In this document: positions 36,579 to 50,000 of the stretch, one piece after another
Position numbering within the stretch: the stretch's first letter is position 1
Layout: every line of letters begins with the position of its first letter
NCBI RefSeq assembly: GCF_020360975.1
Contig: NW_025408667.1
Span: 1,364,001-1,428,000, forward strand
From: Hirsutella rhossiliensis
Taxonomy: Eukaryota > Ascomycota > Sordariomycetes > Hypocreales > Ophiocordycipitaceae
DNA: 64,000 bases
Direction: 5' to 3'
Program-made: the position numbers and the translations under genes
The notes under the pieces: generated by a model
Seen by the model: the letters and a program-made list of their open reading frames with translations, nothing else
What the model was told of the DNA's origin: nothing
The model's database searches: none

Positions 36579-38041
36579 TTAATTCGCCTTGACATAGTTG
36601 CCTAGCGTCGGGCCCTCGTCAGCTCGTTTGGGTACCAAGACGGTGATGAAATCCGACGAGACTCACCTGGAAACTGCCCCTGCTTGCCCTGCAGTCGCCC
36701 AGTCCACCACTCGTTCTCGTTTTGTGTCCTTTGCACAATCTCAATGACATCACCTGTACGGAAGCTCAGGTCGCCTTCGGCCTGTGCCGAGTAGTCGTAC
36801 AGCGCCGTCACCGTCTCCACGGCCGGGGCGCCACTCAGCCGGCTGGGCTTGGGCTTGGGGGGCGGCGGCTTGGGTTTGGACGCCGCGATGGCTGACAGGC
36901 CGGGGCTCGTGGGCTTGTTTAAGGGAGAGTAAGGGGGGGGCGGGTTGTGTTCGGCTGAGTCGACCGACTGGCGCGAATAGTTGCTTGCTTTGGAGCTCGA
37001 CGCGCTTGGTCCGGCCGTGAGGAGCGCGGGCTGTTTACCGCCCTCGAGGGCCGGGCGAGCTCCGTATTTGGGCGGACGTGGACGGCCCGTCGTCTTGAAG
37101 CGGCAAATGGCCAGGGCCTCGGCGCGGTCTTGGATGTCGCCGCGTTTGTCGTAAAAAGCCTCTTCTATCTCGCGCGTCAGGTCAAAGTATCCAATGTCGC
37201 AACGCTGCATGCGCTCGTGCAGCGTGTAGAAGATGTTGAGCTGCATATAGTAAAAGGACTGGAAGAGCGGCTGGATGAACTGGCTCTCGAGGGTGAAGAG
37301 CCTGGGCAGCTCGTCCTTGAGAAGGTCATTGAAGTACTCGAATTCCTGCGTGGCCTGCTCCATGTCGCTCTCGGCCTTCCATAGGGCCTTTTCGTCCTTT
37401 GGGGTGCGGTCCTTTTTGTCTTGCAGCTTCTTGAGGGCGAGGCGATGCCGGTCGTAGTCGAGCTTCTTGTGTTCTCGCTTGACGACGGTCTTGCGGATGA
37501 CCTTGATGACGTCTAGCAACTCGTTTGCCGGGCGAATCACCCTACTGTCAATCATTTCCAGCTCTGGCGCTAGCGTCTCCTGCAGTTCCTTGACAATGGC
37601 CTCGTACTCCTCGCAGGCGCGGATGCCCTCGGGGTTGCCCTCTGGCTTGATGGAGTCGGGGTCGGACACGCGGCCGGAGATGGGCTTGTATATTTCGGAG
37701 ACGGCCTGGCTGAACTCGATTTGGTGGGTGAGCATGCCGTTGATGGCGTCGAAGTACTTTTTGGACTCATCGTGGAGCTTCTTGGTCTCCGTCTCGAGCT
37801 CCTGGAAGCGGCGCTCGGCGTCGATGTAGACGGCGTCCTTTGTGTGTTCGCCAATGTTGAACTTGGCCTTGAACTGCTGCGGCGCCTGTCACGATGGTTC
37901 ACCATGGTCAGCGACGGCCGTTTGGCAGGAGACAGCCGCCCGCGTCGTGCATGGCGAGTGCGCGAGGCAGAGGCAGAGAGATGAGGGGCATGTCTCAGAA
38001 CGTACCCGCGTGAGGCTCCTCTGGAAGCCTTTGAAGCTCAT
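36579..38041 (-). CDS. rvs167: BAR-SH3 amphiphysin-like protein Rvs167/Hob1
   Basis: Three exons: 38041-38006, 37885-36667, 36601-36579 (1,278 nt, 425 aa). The first exon gives MSFKGFQRSLTR and joins to APQQFKAKFNIGEHTKDAVY, the canonical start of the family. A BAR domain spans about residues 1-240 (QELETETKKLHDESKKYFDA, then EQATQEFEYFNDLLKDELPR) and bends membranes at endocytic sites. A Gly/Pro/Ala-rich linker follows (PKPPPPKPKPSRLSG). A C-terminal SH3 domain about 370-425 (TVTALYDYSAQAEGDLSFRT, NEWWTGRLQGKQGQFPGNYV) binds Pro-rich partners of the actin patch. The last 23-nt exon restores the SH3 ending GNYVKAN; without it the frame runs on into intron sequence. Length and domain order are normal. 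Confidence 0.96.
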
Positions 38042-39151
38042 GATGGAAGCCGCCCGAGGCTGCGCAGAGAGACGGGAAGCGAGGGGAGGAGAGCGCGCAG
38101 GGTCGCCAGGTCAGAGGCAGCGGAAGCCTGGGGGTGCGACGGGTTTGCCAGAGGCGGTGGTGGGAACTGATGAACGTTTAAAGAGGCCTGTTGGTGACGA
38201 ACTTGGCTGTGGCTGTGTCTCTGCGTCGTGGCGCATGTCCCTCCTAACACTCCGGGGACCCCAAGCCAGTAAACGGAGCTGCTGATGGTGGCGGAGCAGG
38301 CCGGGGTGGCTTGCACTGCGTCATCAGCCCCCAAGCCGACGGAGGGTGCTGCAGCAAGCCGCTTAGCCGGAGAGCTACCCCCTGAATAGTCAACCTCGAA
38401 ATCGTTTTCTTGGCAGTACTATATTCTGCAAATATCACCCGGCTTTGGTTTTTCTCCCCAGTAGACTCTAACCGCCGCTTCGAACCGCTACAGCGTACAG
38501 CACCCTCTCGGTCCCGGCTCGGCCGTTGCAAGCCTCCGTTGCCCTACAGCTGCTGCCAAAGCATGTACCTGTCGCCTTGGTCGCCGCCACAAGAACCTGC
38601 GCAAGAGGTGGAGTCGTCGAGCACAGGGACAAAGCTTGCAGCCGTGGGCGGAACTGTACATTTCGCCAGATGAGGCACTGCGGAACGTCAAGAGTGATAA
38701 AACGCCCTGATATTCCTCACCAAGCACTGCCATGTACTTTGCTACAGGGCCGATTATCTACAAATCTTACCCCCACTAGGGGACTTGCCCTCGTCGGCTC
38801 ACCGGCGAAATTTTAGACGCTTCATGTGCAATCACGCCCAAAATTCAAAGCAGACTCAAGATAAAAAACCTTGGCTCGCTTCCTACTCTGCTTCCCTTTT
38901 TTTTTTCTCTCTTGCTTGCCCAGCAGACGAAATGGCCGGCACTCTGCAAGCCGAGTCGACAAGCCGGCCGCCAGTGGACTTGTATATCTCCGGCCAATCA
39001 TCGGCGCCGTGAGCACTCTTATCCCCGAGCCGAACGCCTCCATGACAAATTTCTGGAAGCCAAACCGAAAACACCTCCTCTTCACCTTGCCTCCCCCTCC
39101 TCTCCGCTCTCCTCCGCCCATGCAACCGTCGCCATCGCCGCACTCGCAGCC
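38042..39151. other. Divergent promoter region, rvs167 and nfs1
   Basis: About 1.1 kb between two divergent start codons. A T-rich tract near 38896-38910 and C/T-rich leader precede nfs1. No gene is seen. Confidence 0.55.
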
Positions 39152-40908
39152 ATGGCCTCACTTTCATCTCGCGCCCTGAGGTCGGCGAGCCGCCTGCGCT
39201 CCGCCGCACCTCCCGGCGCCGTGCGAGCGCTGGCCCCTGCCGCCACCCGCCGCGCCTACGTGACCGAGTCCCGGCACGACAAGGCAAAGGTCGAGACGGC
39301 CATCAAGCTCGACAAGAAAGACTTTGCCGACATCCCCCCGCCCCAGATGGGCGGTGCCTCCAACACCAAAGTCAGCCCAATGGCCGGTACGCCCTTGAGC
39401 CCCTGTATCCCTCGCTCTGCAGGCACATGTATCCGTTGACACCCCGCCAGAAATTCTCAAGCAGGCCGCCGTCATGGAAGAGGGCCAGAGGCCCATCTAT
39501 CTCGACATGCAGTCTACCACGCCTGTCGACCCCCGGGTTCTCGATGCCATGCTACCCTTTTACGTCGGCGTATATGGCAATCCCCATTCCCGGACACACG
39601 CATATGGCTGGGAGAGCGAAAAGGCGGTCGAGGAGGCTCGCGAGCACATTGCCAAGCTCATTGGCGCAGACTCCAAGGAAATCATCTTTACGAGTGGCGC
39701 CACCGAGAGCAACAACATGAGCATCAAGGGAGTCGCTCGCTTCTTCGGCCGGTCCGGCAAGAAGAAGCACGTCATCACCACTCAGACTGAGCACAAATGT
39801 GTTCTCGACAGCTGCCGGCATCTGCAGGATGACGGATTCGAAATCACATATCTGCCTGTCCAGAGCAACGGGCTCATTAGCATGGCCGAGCTCGAGGCTG
39901 CCATCCGGCCAGACACGGCCCTCGTCAGCATCATGGCCGTCAACAATGAAATCGGCGTCATCCAGCCCATCGAACAGATTGGCAAGCTGTGTCGCGAGAA
40001 AAAGGTATTCTTCCACACCGACGCCGCCCAGGCCGTGGGCAAGATTCCGCTCGACGTAAACGCCTTGAACATCGACCTCATGTCCATCTCATCCCACAAA
40101 ATCTATGGTCCCAAGGGCATCGGCGCCTGCTACGTCCGGAGACGGCCGCGGGTCCGGCTAGACCCCATCATCACCGGCGGCGGACAGGAGCGTGGTCTTC
40201 GGAGCGGGACACTCGCGCCGCCACTGGTCGCTGGCTTTGGCGAGGCTTGCCGCATTGCCAAGGAGGAGATGGAGGTACGTGCTCGCATCGCCCATTTACT
40301 ATCACACCCTGTTTCCCACCCCTTTCCAATGATGATTCGCTTTACACATGCATGGCTTTCTGAATGGCCCGTGACAAGGCCGTTCGTGTTGATTGAAGCA
40401 CCATTCCTGATCTTGGACTTTTATCCTCATCCTTCTGTTGCTCCTGGTGTGGCAATAGCTTGGTATAGCTGACACCAAGCTCCAGTATGACACGAGGCGA
40501 ATCAAGACTCTCTCCGACCGACTTCTCAAAGGCCTACTGTCCATGGAGCACACGTCCCAGAACGGCGACGCCAACTCCTTCTACCCTGGCTGTGTCAACG
40601 TCTCGTTTGCTTACGTCGAGGGAGAATCGCTATTGATGGCTCTCAAGGACATTGCGCTGTCGTCTGGGAGTGCCTGCACCTCTGCCTCGCTGGAGCCCAG
40701 CTACGTGTTGCGAGCGCTCGGAAATAGCGACGAGAGCGCACATAGCAGCATCCGGTTCGGCATCGGTCGGTTTACGACGGAAATGGAGATTGACTATGTC
40801 CTCAAGGCGGTGCAGGAGCGCGTCAGCTTCTTGCGAGAGCTGAGCCCGCTGTGGGAGCTGGTGCAGGAAGGTATTGACCTAAACACGATTCAATGGAGCC
40901 AGCACTGA
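39152..40908 (+). CDS. nfs1: Mitochondrial cysteine desulfurase Nfs1
   Basis: Three exons: 39152-39386, 39451-40274, 40486-40908 (1,482 nt, 493 aa). It is the PLP enzyme that takes sulfur from cysteine for Fe-S cluster assembly (with Isd11 and the Isu scaffold) and tRNA thiolation. The N-terminus is an Arg/Ser/Ala-rich mitochondrial presequence ([20 protein letters not shown]). The aminotransferase-class-V core begins at [20 protein letters not shown]. The PLP lysine is K295 in [10 protein letters not shown], and the catalytic cysteine is C417 in the mobile loop [14 protein letters not shown]. The C-terminus shows the conserved [15 protein letters not shown] with QWSQH end. Intron 2 (211 nt) is longer than intron 1; the junction EEME|YDTRRIK matches the family. 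Confidence 0.97.
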
Positions 40909-41631
40909 GACGTTGCTGGACGCGCGGCAAGATCGAACATGGGAGAGAATCTACGGGTCGGGGGAGAATCCGGAGGAAATAGGTACTTGGAGTTGGCCAG
41001 GCCGGAGGCAACAGTATGGCGCCGGTCGCGTCTGTCACAGCAATTGCATGTATACTAGGTACGATACCTCTTGCCACGAATGTTCGGGCATGTGTGCTAT
41101 GGGAATGTTTGTCTCTTTGCGTGTCGGGGCCGAGTAGGAGTGACGATGGGTTGGATCTGCGAGCTTGGTCTGCAAGGTGGATGAACCGAGCGACACGTAC
41201 CAGGTATCCGGCCACGCATGTCGAGCAGGATGGGGTGGCGCAGAGACAGGCTTGCAAGCGTGCGATGCAACTGCATCACATGTTTGTGGTGATGTCGTGT
41301 CGAGGGGAGTTGCGGTGCAGGACCCTTCCTCGTGACGTCAAGACTCGGTGAGTGTTGCCCCACTAGTGCCAAGGTCCAGACGTTGCTCACGTTTCGGCAG
41401 GTGAGAATGACATCACTTGCTGCCCTGCTGTTGCACCTTTTTGGCCGGGGCGACACTGCGTTTCGTTGAACTCCCCCCTCTATAAAGAGCTTGCCGTCTT
41501 CTGAAGCCTTTGCCAAACCAAGATCCCTTACCTTTCCATCCACCATCGTCCACCCCAAACGCTCTGCATCATCAATCACCGACCAAAGCACCGTCATCAT
41601 TCAAGAAGTCCAATCCTTCTCGTCATTCATC
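40909..41631. other. Intergenic region upstream of hmp1
   Basis: Holds the nfs1 3' UTR and the hmp1 promoter, including the TATA box listed separately. No gene is seen. Confidence 0.6.
41481..41486 (+). promoter_or_regulatory. TATA box of the hmp1-like gene
   Basis: TATAAA sits in CCCCCCTCTATAAAGAGC, about 145 nt before the ATG at 41632, followed by a C/A/T-rich leader. The C-run just upstream contains CCCCT-like elements as in stress-response elements. Placement and context suit a strongly induced stress gene; this is inference. Confidence 0.55.
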
Positions 41632-42251
41632 ATGGCTGACAACAACGACAACAAGAACGCCGCTCCCTCCACCCTCCAGTCATACGTCAACTCGGCCACT
41701 GGTGCTGTCCAGAGTGCTATTGGCAGCCTGACTGGCAACACGGGCGACCAGGCCAAAGGCGAGGTGCGCAAGGACGATGCCAAGGCCGAGCACGACGCGT
41801 CGCAAGCCGCCGTCAAGGTGCCCGGTGCCACACTGTCCAGCTCCGGCGCCGTCGCCAAGGACGACCCCAACCGATCCCAGGGCTCGTGGAACCAGACGGC
41901 CGGCTCCGCCAAGGAGACTGTCGGTGGACTTATTGGGAACGAGGTGCGTGCCGTCCGGTCTGGTTTGATTGCAGTTCACTGACTTTGCTACCTCCTCAGT
42001 CCCTGAAGAGTTCGGGTCGTCAGCAGAACCTCGAAGGCCAGCAACAGGAGGCTAAGGGTCAGCTCAACGACCTTAGCTCCGGTATTGCCAGCCGCGCGCA
42101 GGGCACGGTCGGAGGTGCCGTTGCCGGCGTCACGGGTGACAAGGGGGGCCAGGAGCACTACGACAAGATGCGGGCCGAGGGCAAGTCTCAGCAGCGTGGG
42201 GCCGAGCACGACATTCAGAAGAAGGCCGAGGCTGAGGGCAAGAAGAATTGA
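41632..42251 (+). CDS. hmp1: CsbD-like stress protein (Hmp1-type, mismatch/cruciform DNA recognition)
   Basis: Two exons, 41632-41943 and 42000-42251 (564 nt, 187 aa). A small, highly hydrophilic protein, rich in Gly, Ala, Lys, Gln and Asp. It carries repeated CsbD-like segments: YVNSATGAVQSAIGSLTGNT, then NQTAGSAKETVGGLIGNE before the intron, and NLEGQQQEAKGQLNDLSSGI after it, ending KKAEAEGKKN. Fungal members are related to Ustilago Hmp1, reported to bind mismatched and cruciform DNA, and many are induced by stress; the biochemical role here is inferred. The TATA box upstream fits an inducible gene. Confidence 0.85.
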
Positions 42252-45200
42252 GAGACTTGGCTCTTGCGGTGCTCGGGAGCTCTGGAACTGAGCGGCGTTG
42301 GGGACGAGGTTAGGACTGATACCCTAGACGATTCACTCACGATGAATATGCTTTAAACGGATGTGGACTATAGGGACGAATTGGAAGCAGTTCTCCCCAA
42401 ATTGTGTCGAGTGCTCAAGGGTGATATTCTGTCGTGCTTGGTTGTGAAGCCGAGGCTTGCCTGGTTGCTCGCAAAGATGGAGAAATCGCATTCAGCCACA
42501 AGGACGGGAAGCGACAACAGCATGGCCAGGATGAATGGCAACCGTCACGTCGTCAACCCTAACTCGAGATGTCTAATACGCACGAGTCGCTGCGGCCAGG
42601 GAAGTACATCCGAAGGTTATAGCGCGAGAAAATTCCTTCCGTGAGTAAGAGCTCGTGAGAGAGCCAAAGAAGCTGTCGGAAGGAGTGTCTTGTTATGGCA
42701 CAGCGAAATCGGGCATGAGGAGATGTGAATGCCACTACAGGGTACTGCATCAGAGAGGGGGCTGTTGATATGTTGGTTCTGTAACGATAGCTGGGGTGGC
42801 TGTAGTGTAGGTAGGTAGGTACTGTAGTTGATGTCGGAAGGATGTACAACGCTAGCCTCTCTTCCCTCCCCCACTCGCCCGATCTCCAACACATCTTGAC
42901 GAACTTGCGGTAGCTGCAGATGCTTTTCATTTCGGCACCAAGATGGGCCGGCGATCACCGAGCGTGCGGCTGAGCTCGTCCAGGATTCGTCTGGCCACCC
43001 TTGTTTGGGTTCCCGACGCATCGTCAACGGCGGGAGAGAGGAAATCGATCCCAGCCTGAGAGCCAACGCATTTCCCGCCCCCGGCAGCAAGAGGGGAGTG
43101 ATGATGGCCGCCCTTCTCCCTTGTCGCCCGCCGGACGAACGGACAAACTCTGCCGCCCTTCTGACGAGATGACAGGGTGGGGGAAAGAAGGCTGTGCTGG
43201 GCGCAACAAGAGACGCCTTCTCGCTCCGCCGTGCCACGGCTGAGGGCGGCCCGGGTCAAGAATACGATGTGCATGCGGCCCGTCGACGACGGCCAGTCAG
43301 CCTCACATTGCTGACTGAATGCAGAGATGGAGAGAGAGCGAGAATGAGTCAGTCAAAGTCTTGTTTCCGAAAGGGGGGGGGTGTGGCAGAGTCCGTAGGG
43401 GTTCGGAGGCCGCCCCTCTTGTTCTTGTGCTTATGCTTCCTTATGCTTCTGCTTCACCGTCGGCCCTCCACCCGGCTCAGCCTAGCCCGTGCCGACAATC
43501 ACAAAAAAAACCCGGGGAAACCTGGATGGGTGAAGATCGAGAAAAGCTCCGGAGCATTGCCCCCTCTCCATGAAACGACGGCGAGAAGTCAAAAAAAACC
43601 CACTGCCCCCGATGACGTCTGACGTGCAGATCGGATATCCGGGACCCTGTCCTCCAGGAGCAACATGTTGATGAAAGGCGAAGAGGCTGTGCGAAGATAT
43701 TATGGTCGTTTCACCAGGCCAGATTTGGGGGAGTTGATGCGGCCTTGGCGGCCCACCGTTTTCGGCGTCTGCCTCATTATTTGCCTAGGCTTGGCTGCCT
43801 TCTACTCGTGGGGGCCGGGTTTCCCTTTGGGCTGAGACGGCGCCGATCATTTCAGGACCGGAGCAATGGGAGCGCGAGGATTTGGGGAGTGAGGAGGATT
43901 CTTCCGGTGAGATGTCGATTGTTTTGCCAGAGAAGCAACCGTCGTCTCGGCACTTTGTTCAGCAACAAGGTGAGTGCACACAATAAGCCACGCTTCGACG
44001 ACACCACCCGCGGACGTCTGAGACAAGCAGGCACCTGCTTTTGTATTAGACATGCTTCATGTTTATGGAAACGCTCCTCCTTGTCCCGAACGCAGGCATG
44101 AACAGGCATTTGGAAGAACCGGGGGGCAACGCCATCGTCCGCCGCAGACGGTGCTGGCATCGACTCTGTCTCGATTACCGCTGGGGTCGTCGGAACTCGG
44201 GCTCAGCCAGCCAGGGCTGTTGATTATCGACCGCTACGCCGCAGCCGTGCGTCGCCTGAGTGTGCTGATCCGGCGTTTCTTTTCCAGTCGACGACCCAGC
44301 CGGACAGGTATCGGCAGCACAGCCTTGATCACTCGTGACTGCGATTCACCAAGCTAGATATTTGCTGTCTTGGATAGAGGAAGAGTCTGTGCGAGCCCGG
44401 AGGTGCGGGGCGACGGACCAAGGCTTGGGGACCCTGCTCTGGTCTTTTTTAATTTGGGGATTTCCGTTGCCCTTTTTTCATCGTCGAGTCCTTTTCTTTT
44501 CTTATTAGTCTTGCTCATTTGCCATGTCTTGTTCATCTTGGCCTTCACCTCGTCCCTTGGCTCGGCCTGGCCTACCGAATAGAGGTTGGTCTTTCTTAGC
44601 AGGTTCCACCACCGACATGTCGTCAGAGTCGACTCTTACTGCAGTGCCTTGGCTTGATGTTAGCCATCTTTCAAACAATCGCTCAAACTGGTGATCCAAC
44701 GCCAAGCGAGTGCCGACGGGCGCTTTACCCGCACACGCACACCACGACGAGCGAGCGCCAGCCGGGCGTGGCATGGGGGCGGGAGCGCTCCGCCTCTTCT
44801 CGCCCCCGGCCACGGGGCAGACGGACGCCTATTTACTTGCGCAGAGGGCTGGGATTCGTGGACAGGGGGGGAGGAGGAGGAGCGGCAATACCCGAAAGAG
44901 GGGAGTGGTATGTGAGAGAGAGAGGATGATAGGCGAGAGCTACGGCACAGCAAAATTGGTCAAGTCTGTGCATTTGCGTCCTCACTTCAGGTCTGCAGAC
45001 TACTTTACATGACCAACGAAGGTGGTCAAGTAACTGGCTCAGCCGAAGCCAAGAAAAGGTGGGCGGATAACAGGAACCGCATCTACGGGCTAAGATTCGG
45101 GCGTGGAGGCTGTAAACGGCCGAGCCGAGCCGGGACGGTTGTCAAAAAGGCGCCAGTTTCTGATGTATTGGCGGCAACTTACATTCGGACGGCCAAAAAC

Positions 45201-47060
45201 AAGGCCAGGCAAGGGAGGGCTGCCGTAAGACTGGCTGCCTTGAGGGCGAGGACGAGGTGGATGGACGATTTCGGGCTGATGATGGCGCGCCGAGGTGGCA
45301 TCCAACCGACAGCGGCGCGGGCCCTCCCCACCCCCAGGCCCTGCCTCCCGCATTGGCGCGGGACACAGTACTGGAAGGAGAATGCTGATGCCGAAGACCG
45401 TTTCGCTGACGATGCCGGGGCTCACCCAGTCCGGCTCACTATATGAAGAATGCACGAAAACAGGTGCCTTGGGAGGTCATCGGCCGCTTGCCTGGGCCAT
45501 GCAGAGCACACTGGACTGAACAACTTGATTGCCATCCGTCCAAGAATAAGTAGTTAGCACAGCGCAATTGCCGTCCATCTCCCGCAGCGCCAACAGTGGC
45601 TCCCGACTGCTTGGGATCATGTGTATGTGTGCATGGACGTCCCCACGAGTCAAGGAGAGAAAAGGGCGCTGTGTGCTTCGCGCTCCCCCCCTCGTCTTTC
45701 TTTTGCCTTTTGCTGGTCGAGGCCCTGATTGTACAGGCATCGGCCAAGATGTCCGGGACAGGGGTGATAGACAGCCGGGCTAAACAAAGACAGTCAATGC
45801 CGGAAAGCGAGTGAGTGACCAGCCTTTCGCCGCGTGCACCGTAGCGAGTGAGAGAGAGGCTGGTATTCGTACAAGCAGTTACGAATCCGTAGGCTGGCAC
45901 TTGTTCCGCTCCCCATGGTCGGCCGAAGCGAATGCCGCGACCCATTTAATTGGCAAAGGAACGCGTGTGCCCCTTGGCCGGCGAGGATTCGTGCTCTCGC
46001 TGCGGGAGCCGAGCTAAAGCTGTAGCGGCCAGAAAGCGCCCCCCCCCTCTTCCCTGACCGAGCCACAGAGGGAGCAGCAGGGGTCCTAGCGATAGGGGCT
46101 AACGCTATTCGGGGCTGCGCTAGGGGCATCGGTCCACCGTCTCCAGAAGGAGTTGTCGGGTTGCTAACAGCCAAGTTATTAGGCACTGTACAGCACCTTT
46201 TCCACCCGCGTAGGTCAGCGCATCCATCCATCATCGTCCACCCTCTAATAAGCCATCGCCCACCCCCCCTGACCAAGAGCCACCGCAGGCACTAGCAGAT
46301 CCCCAGGAGCTTGGCTCGGTTTTTCTTCTTCCGTCGTCTGCTTCTCCGTCTTGCTCTTTTCTTGCCGACGGCGGTCGTCGCACTGGGAGCCCTCTTGCAG
46401 TTCAAGCCAAACCAGCAGCACGCAGGCCCCTTCTCTTCCCGCTCGGCTTCTCCCTCTCAGCATCATCATCGTCGTCGTCGTCGTCGTCGTCGTCGTCATC
46501 GTCATCATCCAACCTCTTCTTTAGCATTACCTCCCCTCTTACTGCTTTCTCCGTCCGTCCTCGCCTGTGCTGTCTTCGGCGGCGGCGCCATGCAAAGCCA
46601 ATTCGTCGCCGCGTCGTCCTAATCTCTCGAGGTATTTGCTCTCTCTCTTGCGCATATCCGCCCATCCTCTCCCTCATCTCTGCCGAGTAAATGTGGCTGG
46701 TGGTGTTGCGCATGGGAGCGAGACCTGCCACGAGCAGCTTCGACACCTCCTGCATGAAGTGGCCTCCCTCGCTGTGTCACGCAGAGTGTGAAAAAACCTG
46801 CCACTGCCCTCCCCCCCCTATTAAACCGAATTGCGCCAGCCACTTTCCCCTTCTCCCACTTTGTGTGTGAAAATATACAGTTTGGGCCCGCCGGCTGATC
46901 CACGCTGCAGTGCGCGCAGCTCCAAGTTTTGCAACAACACGGGCACAGACCATCAGCCGTGTCCCCCCCGACCGCTTCTCTAGCCATTTTGTGCCTTTCC
47001 GCTCCCGCCAGAGCATTCGCCATACCGACCGATTCTCAATCAGCTGCTGGTGCCGCCATC
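42252..47060. other. 4.8-kb gap without a supportable gene
   Basis: Open frames are short and show no domain. The right end is probably a long 5' UTR/promoter of the next gene, with C/T-rich sequence and a CAT/CGT triplet repeat at 46461-46509. The frame of the next gene is open from about 46929, but its first ATG is 47061. Poly-G and poly-C runs occur (43373-43382, 46041-46048). I see no RNA gene. Confidence 0.5.
46461..46509. repeat. CAT/CGT triplet microsatellite
   Basis: About 16 triplets of CAT and CGT in the leader region some 550 nt before the next start codon. Confidence 0.85.
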
Positions 47061-50000
47061 ATGGCACCGGCAAGCCCGACTCTCTTTGCCATGCCGGCCC
47101 CGCGCTACGCCAGGTCGAGGACCCAGAGCATATCTAGCGACAGGCCATCGACCGTCGGCCACAGCCTGGGCCTCGCCTCGCCTCCCTTGTCTGTATCACC
47201 CGAACCAGAGTTCATAGCCGCCTCGGCCGCCGCCCAAATAGTCACCAACGATCACGACAACCACGCCGGCACCTGGTACGACCAGAATGGCATCGAGCCG
47301 CCCAGTGAGCCCGCAGTCGTCACCTCTGACGCCCTTCAGCTGGTCAATGCCTTTCTCGACCAGCTTCTTTTCAATTTTCTCCAGGTCTCGCGCTCCACCA
47401 ACCTGTCAGCGCTCCGACCCGCCGTTTCCGAAATCCTCAAGCCCAAGCTCGCCAAGGACACCATCAGCAACGCGGACGAGGAGCTGCGCGAGTACCTTGG
47501 GAGCGGCGATGAAGACGAATACTCGCCCCTGCCCAACCCCAGGGCCTCGCGGGATTGGGATGTCGAGCTCGCCTGGAAGCGCACCAGGTTACGATGCATG
47601 GTATACTCGTCCCTCGGCGACATGGAGGAGGAAGACGAGGACCTATACATGGAGCAGGAGAATCTCGAGATAGGCACCCACGAGCAGGCCTCGCATGTTA
47701 TTTCTCCCGCCGCCGCCATCTTCCTCACCTCGGTCCTGGAATACATGGGCGAGCTCACCCTAACTGTCGCCGGCCAGGTCTCCTATACCCGGGTCCGAGC
47801 CAAGATAGAAAGGGACATCAAGGAGGGCACCCGACGCACCTCAAATGTCGCCGATGCTATTGTGGTCGGTGAAATGGACATGGAGCGCGTCGCCCTCGAT
47901 CGCACCCTCGGCCGCTTGTGGCGGGGTTGGAAAAAGAGAATGCGGCATCCGGGCAGTGACTCTGCGGGACACCCATTCTCGACAGATTTGATGGCTCCGC
48001 CGAGGCACGAGTTTCTGGCCACCGAGGCACTCACCGCCCGATCGGGAACCAGCGACAGCGGGAGTGAGTCCAGGAAGCTCCAGGCCCCCACCGGACGTGC
48101 CACGAAAGAGATTGACGAGCCCTCGCACATCCCCTTGCCCCTGGGTGACAAAGACGTGGATGAGATTGAAGTTCCGGGCCTCGCTCGCTACAGCGACGAT
48201 GAGCTTGACGAAAAGACGGTCGTCGAGGCCAAGGCCCCGCGCCGCTCAAGGAGCCTCACCATAATGCTCCCCGTCGTTGCCAACGGTCTCCCCACGCCAA
48301 CCATGTCTCAACCTCAAACGCCCATGGTTCCGAGTCGAAAGCGGGCCAACTCGCTGCCCACTCCCGCCGTATGGCCTTTCTATGCTCCCAAGAAGAAAAT
48401 GAAAGCCGGACAGCCCGCGGATGCGCTGGATTTTGCGGCCCTTGAGGGGAAATCGTCTGCGTCAGGCGCAAAGGATATGCCTCACCCCGATCTGGCTCTC
48501 CCCGGTGCCAGGGCACTCGGCACCTCAAAGGCGACGGCAGCCTCGTCCGGGGAGAAGCGCCCAGGTGATTCTGCTGCTGCAGCGCTCGCAACGACATCCG
48601 CCGCCGCCGCCACGGGTGCGGCAGCCGTTGCTCGCCGCAGAAACAGCGTTTCGTCCATCCGTGACGAAGATGATGAAGTCGTAACCTACGAAACCGCCGA
48701 GATTGTCACTTCCTCTAGAGTCTCAATCGCCGGTAGCTCGGCTTCGGCGTCCATCGCCTCGGAAAGCGGCAAGGCCTCAACTGTCAAGCGATCTTCCAGC
48801 GTTCGCTCAGCCCGCATAGTCGATGTCACAGGACCTAGGAGCCCGGCCCATTCTCGACACACTTCGGTCGAGACTGCGGAACGAGCTCGCCGCATCAGTC
48901 CATCGGGCCTGATTAACAGTCCAAGAGCCACTGCCGCGGAGACTGACGGCAGGGCCAAGGCCATCGAACGCGAGGCGGAGGCGTCAGGATATGCTTCGAC
49001 TTCTCGCGCTTCCATTGAAAGGACGAGGCACTCGAGGCCTGCAGCTGAATCGATTTCTGAGTCTGATGAGGACTATCACCGCCGACCGAATGCCTCTGCG
49101 TCTCGCGCCGCCGGCCTCGCCAAAGCCGCACCCATTATCCCTTTTGCCGAGCCGCTTGCATCACGCGCCAAGAAAGGGCAGGCAACGGCCACCTCAGCTG
49201 GAAGAACCTCTCCGATGAACAGGCGCGAGCACATAGTCTCCAACGTCAAGGTTTCGAGCCCGAAAATCCTCAATGTCTCGACCGGCCCGTTCCGGGATGA
49301 CACCATTCCCGAAGCTCCCCAGAAGGCAGCGGGGCACTCGGGGCGGCACAGTCCCAAGGCTGACGGCCGGGGCATGACGCCCATTGAGCGTTCCCGGACC
49401 AGGGAGACAGACGAGGAGCTGGTGCTTCCTACTCAGAGCAACGTCACGCCTCGACAAATCCATACCTCTGCCTCGTCTGCCTCATCGGGCACGTCAAGGC
49501 TGAAGCCCGTTCGGGCCTCGGAGGACAACTCGAGTCGCGCCGAGAGCGTGGCACGTAACTTTGAGGAGCTGATTCAGAGCAATCAAACCATTACGTATAC
49601 CCTCACGCCCGAAAACATGCGAGACATTGACGTGAGTAGCCCCATTCCGGTGACGAGACGATGTGCGATGGTTTAGGCTAATGTCGACGCAGTCCAAGCG
49701 CTCCCTCGACAGCCCAGTTGTCACCAAGTTCTCGCGGAAGAGCGAGGAAGTCCGTGGCCAGCAAACACCCCGATCTTCACCCACAGCGGCTGAGGCACCC
49801 AAGTCCCCGTTGAGCCATCACCCGGTCAGCCCCAGTAGCCCCAGGACGGGCGAACGCAAGTCCGCCAAGTCTCCCGGCCCTGTCCCGCGTGTCCCTGCTG
49901 GTGTGGCGGTATCGACGGGTCGTGCGGGAGGACCCGAGGCTCGAAACGCCCGAACGTATGGAGAATCAACAGCCGACTTTGCCGAATTCATCAAGTGCAC

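Noticed and set aside
38461..38510. GCTTCGAACC, similar to a tRNA B-box complement
   Set aside because: No acceptor stem, D-arm or anticodon arm could be folded around it.
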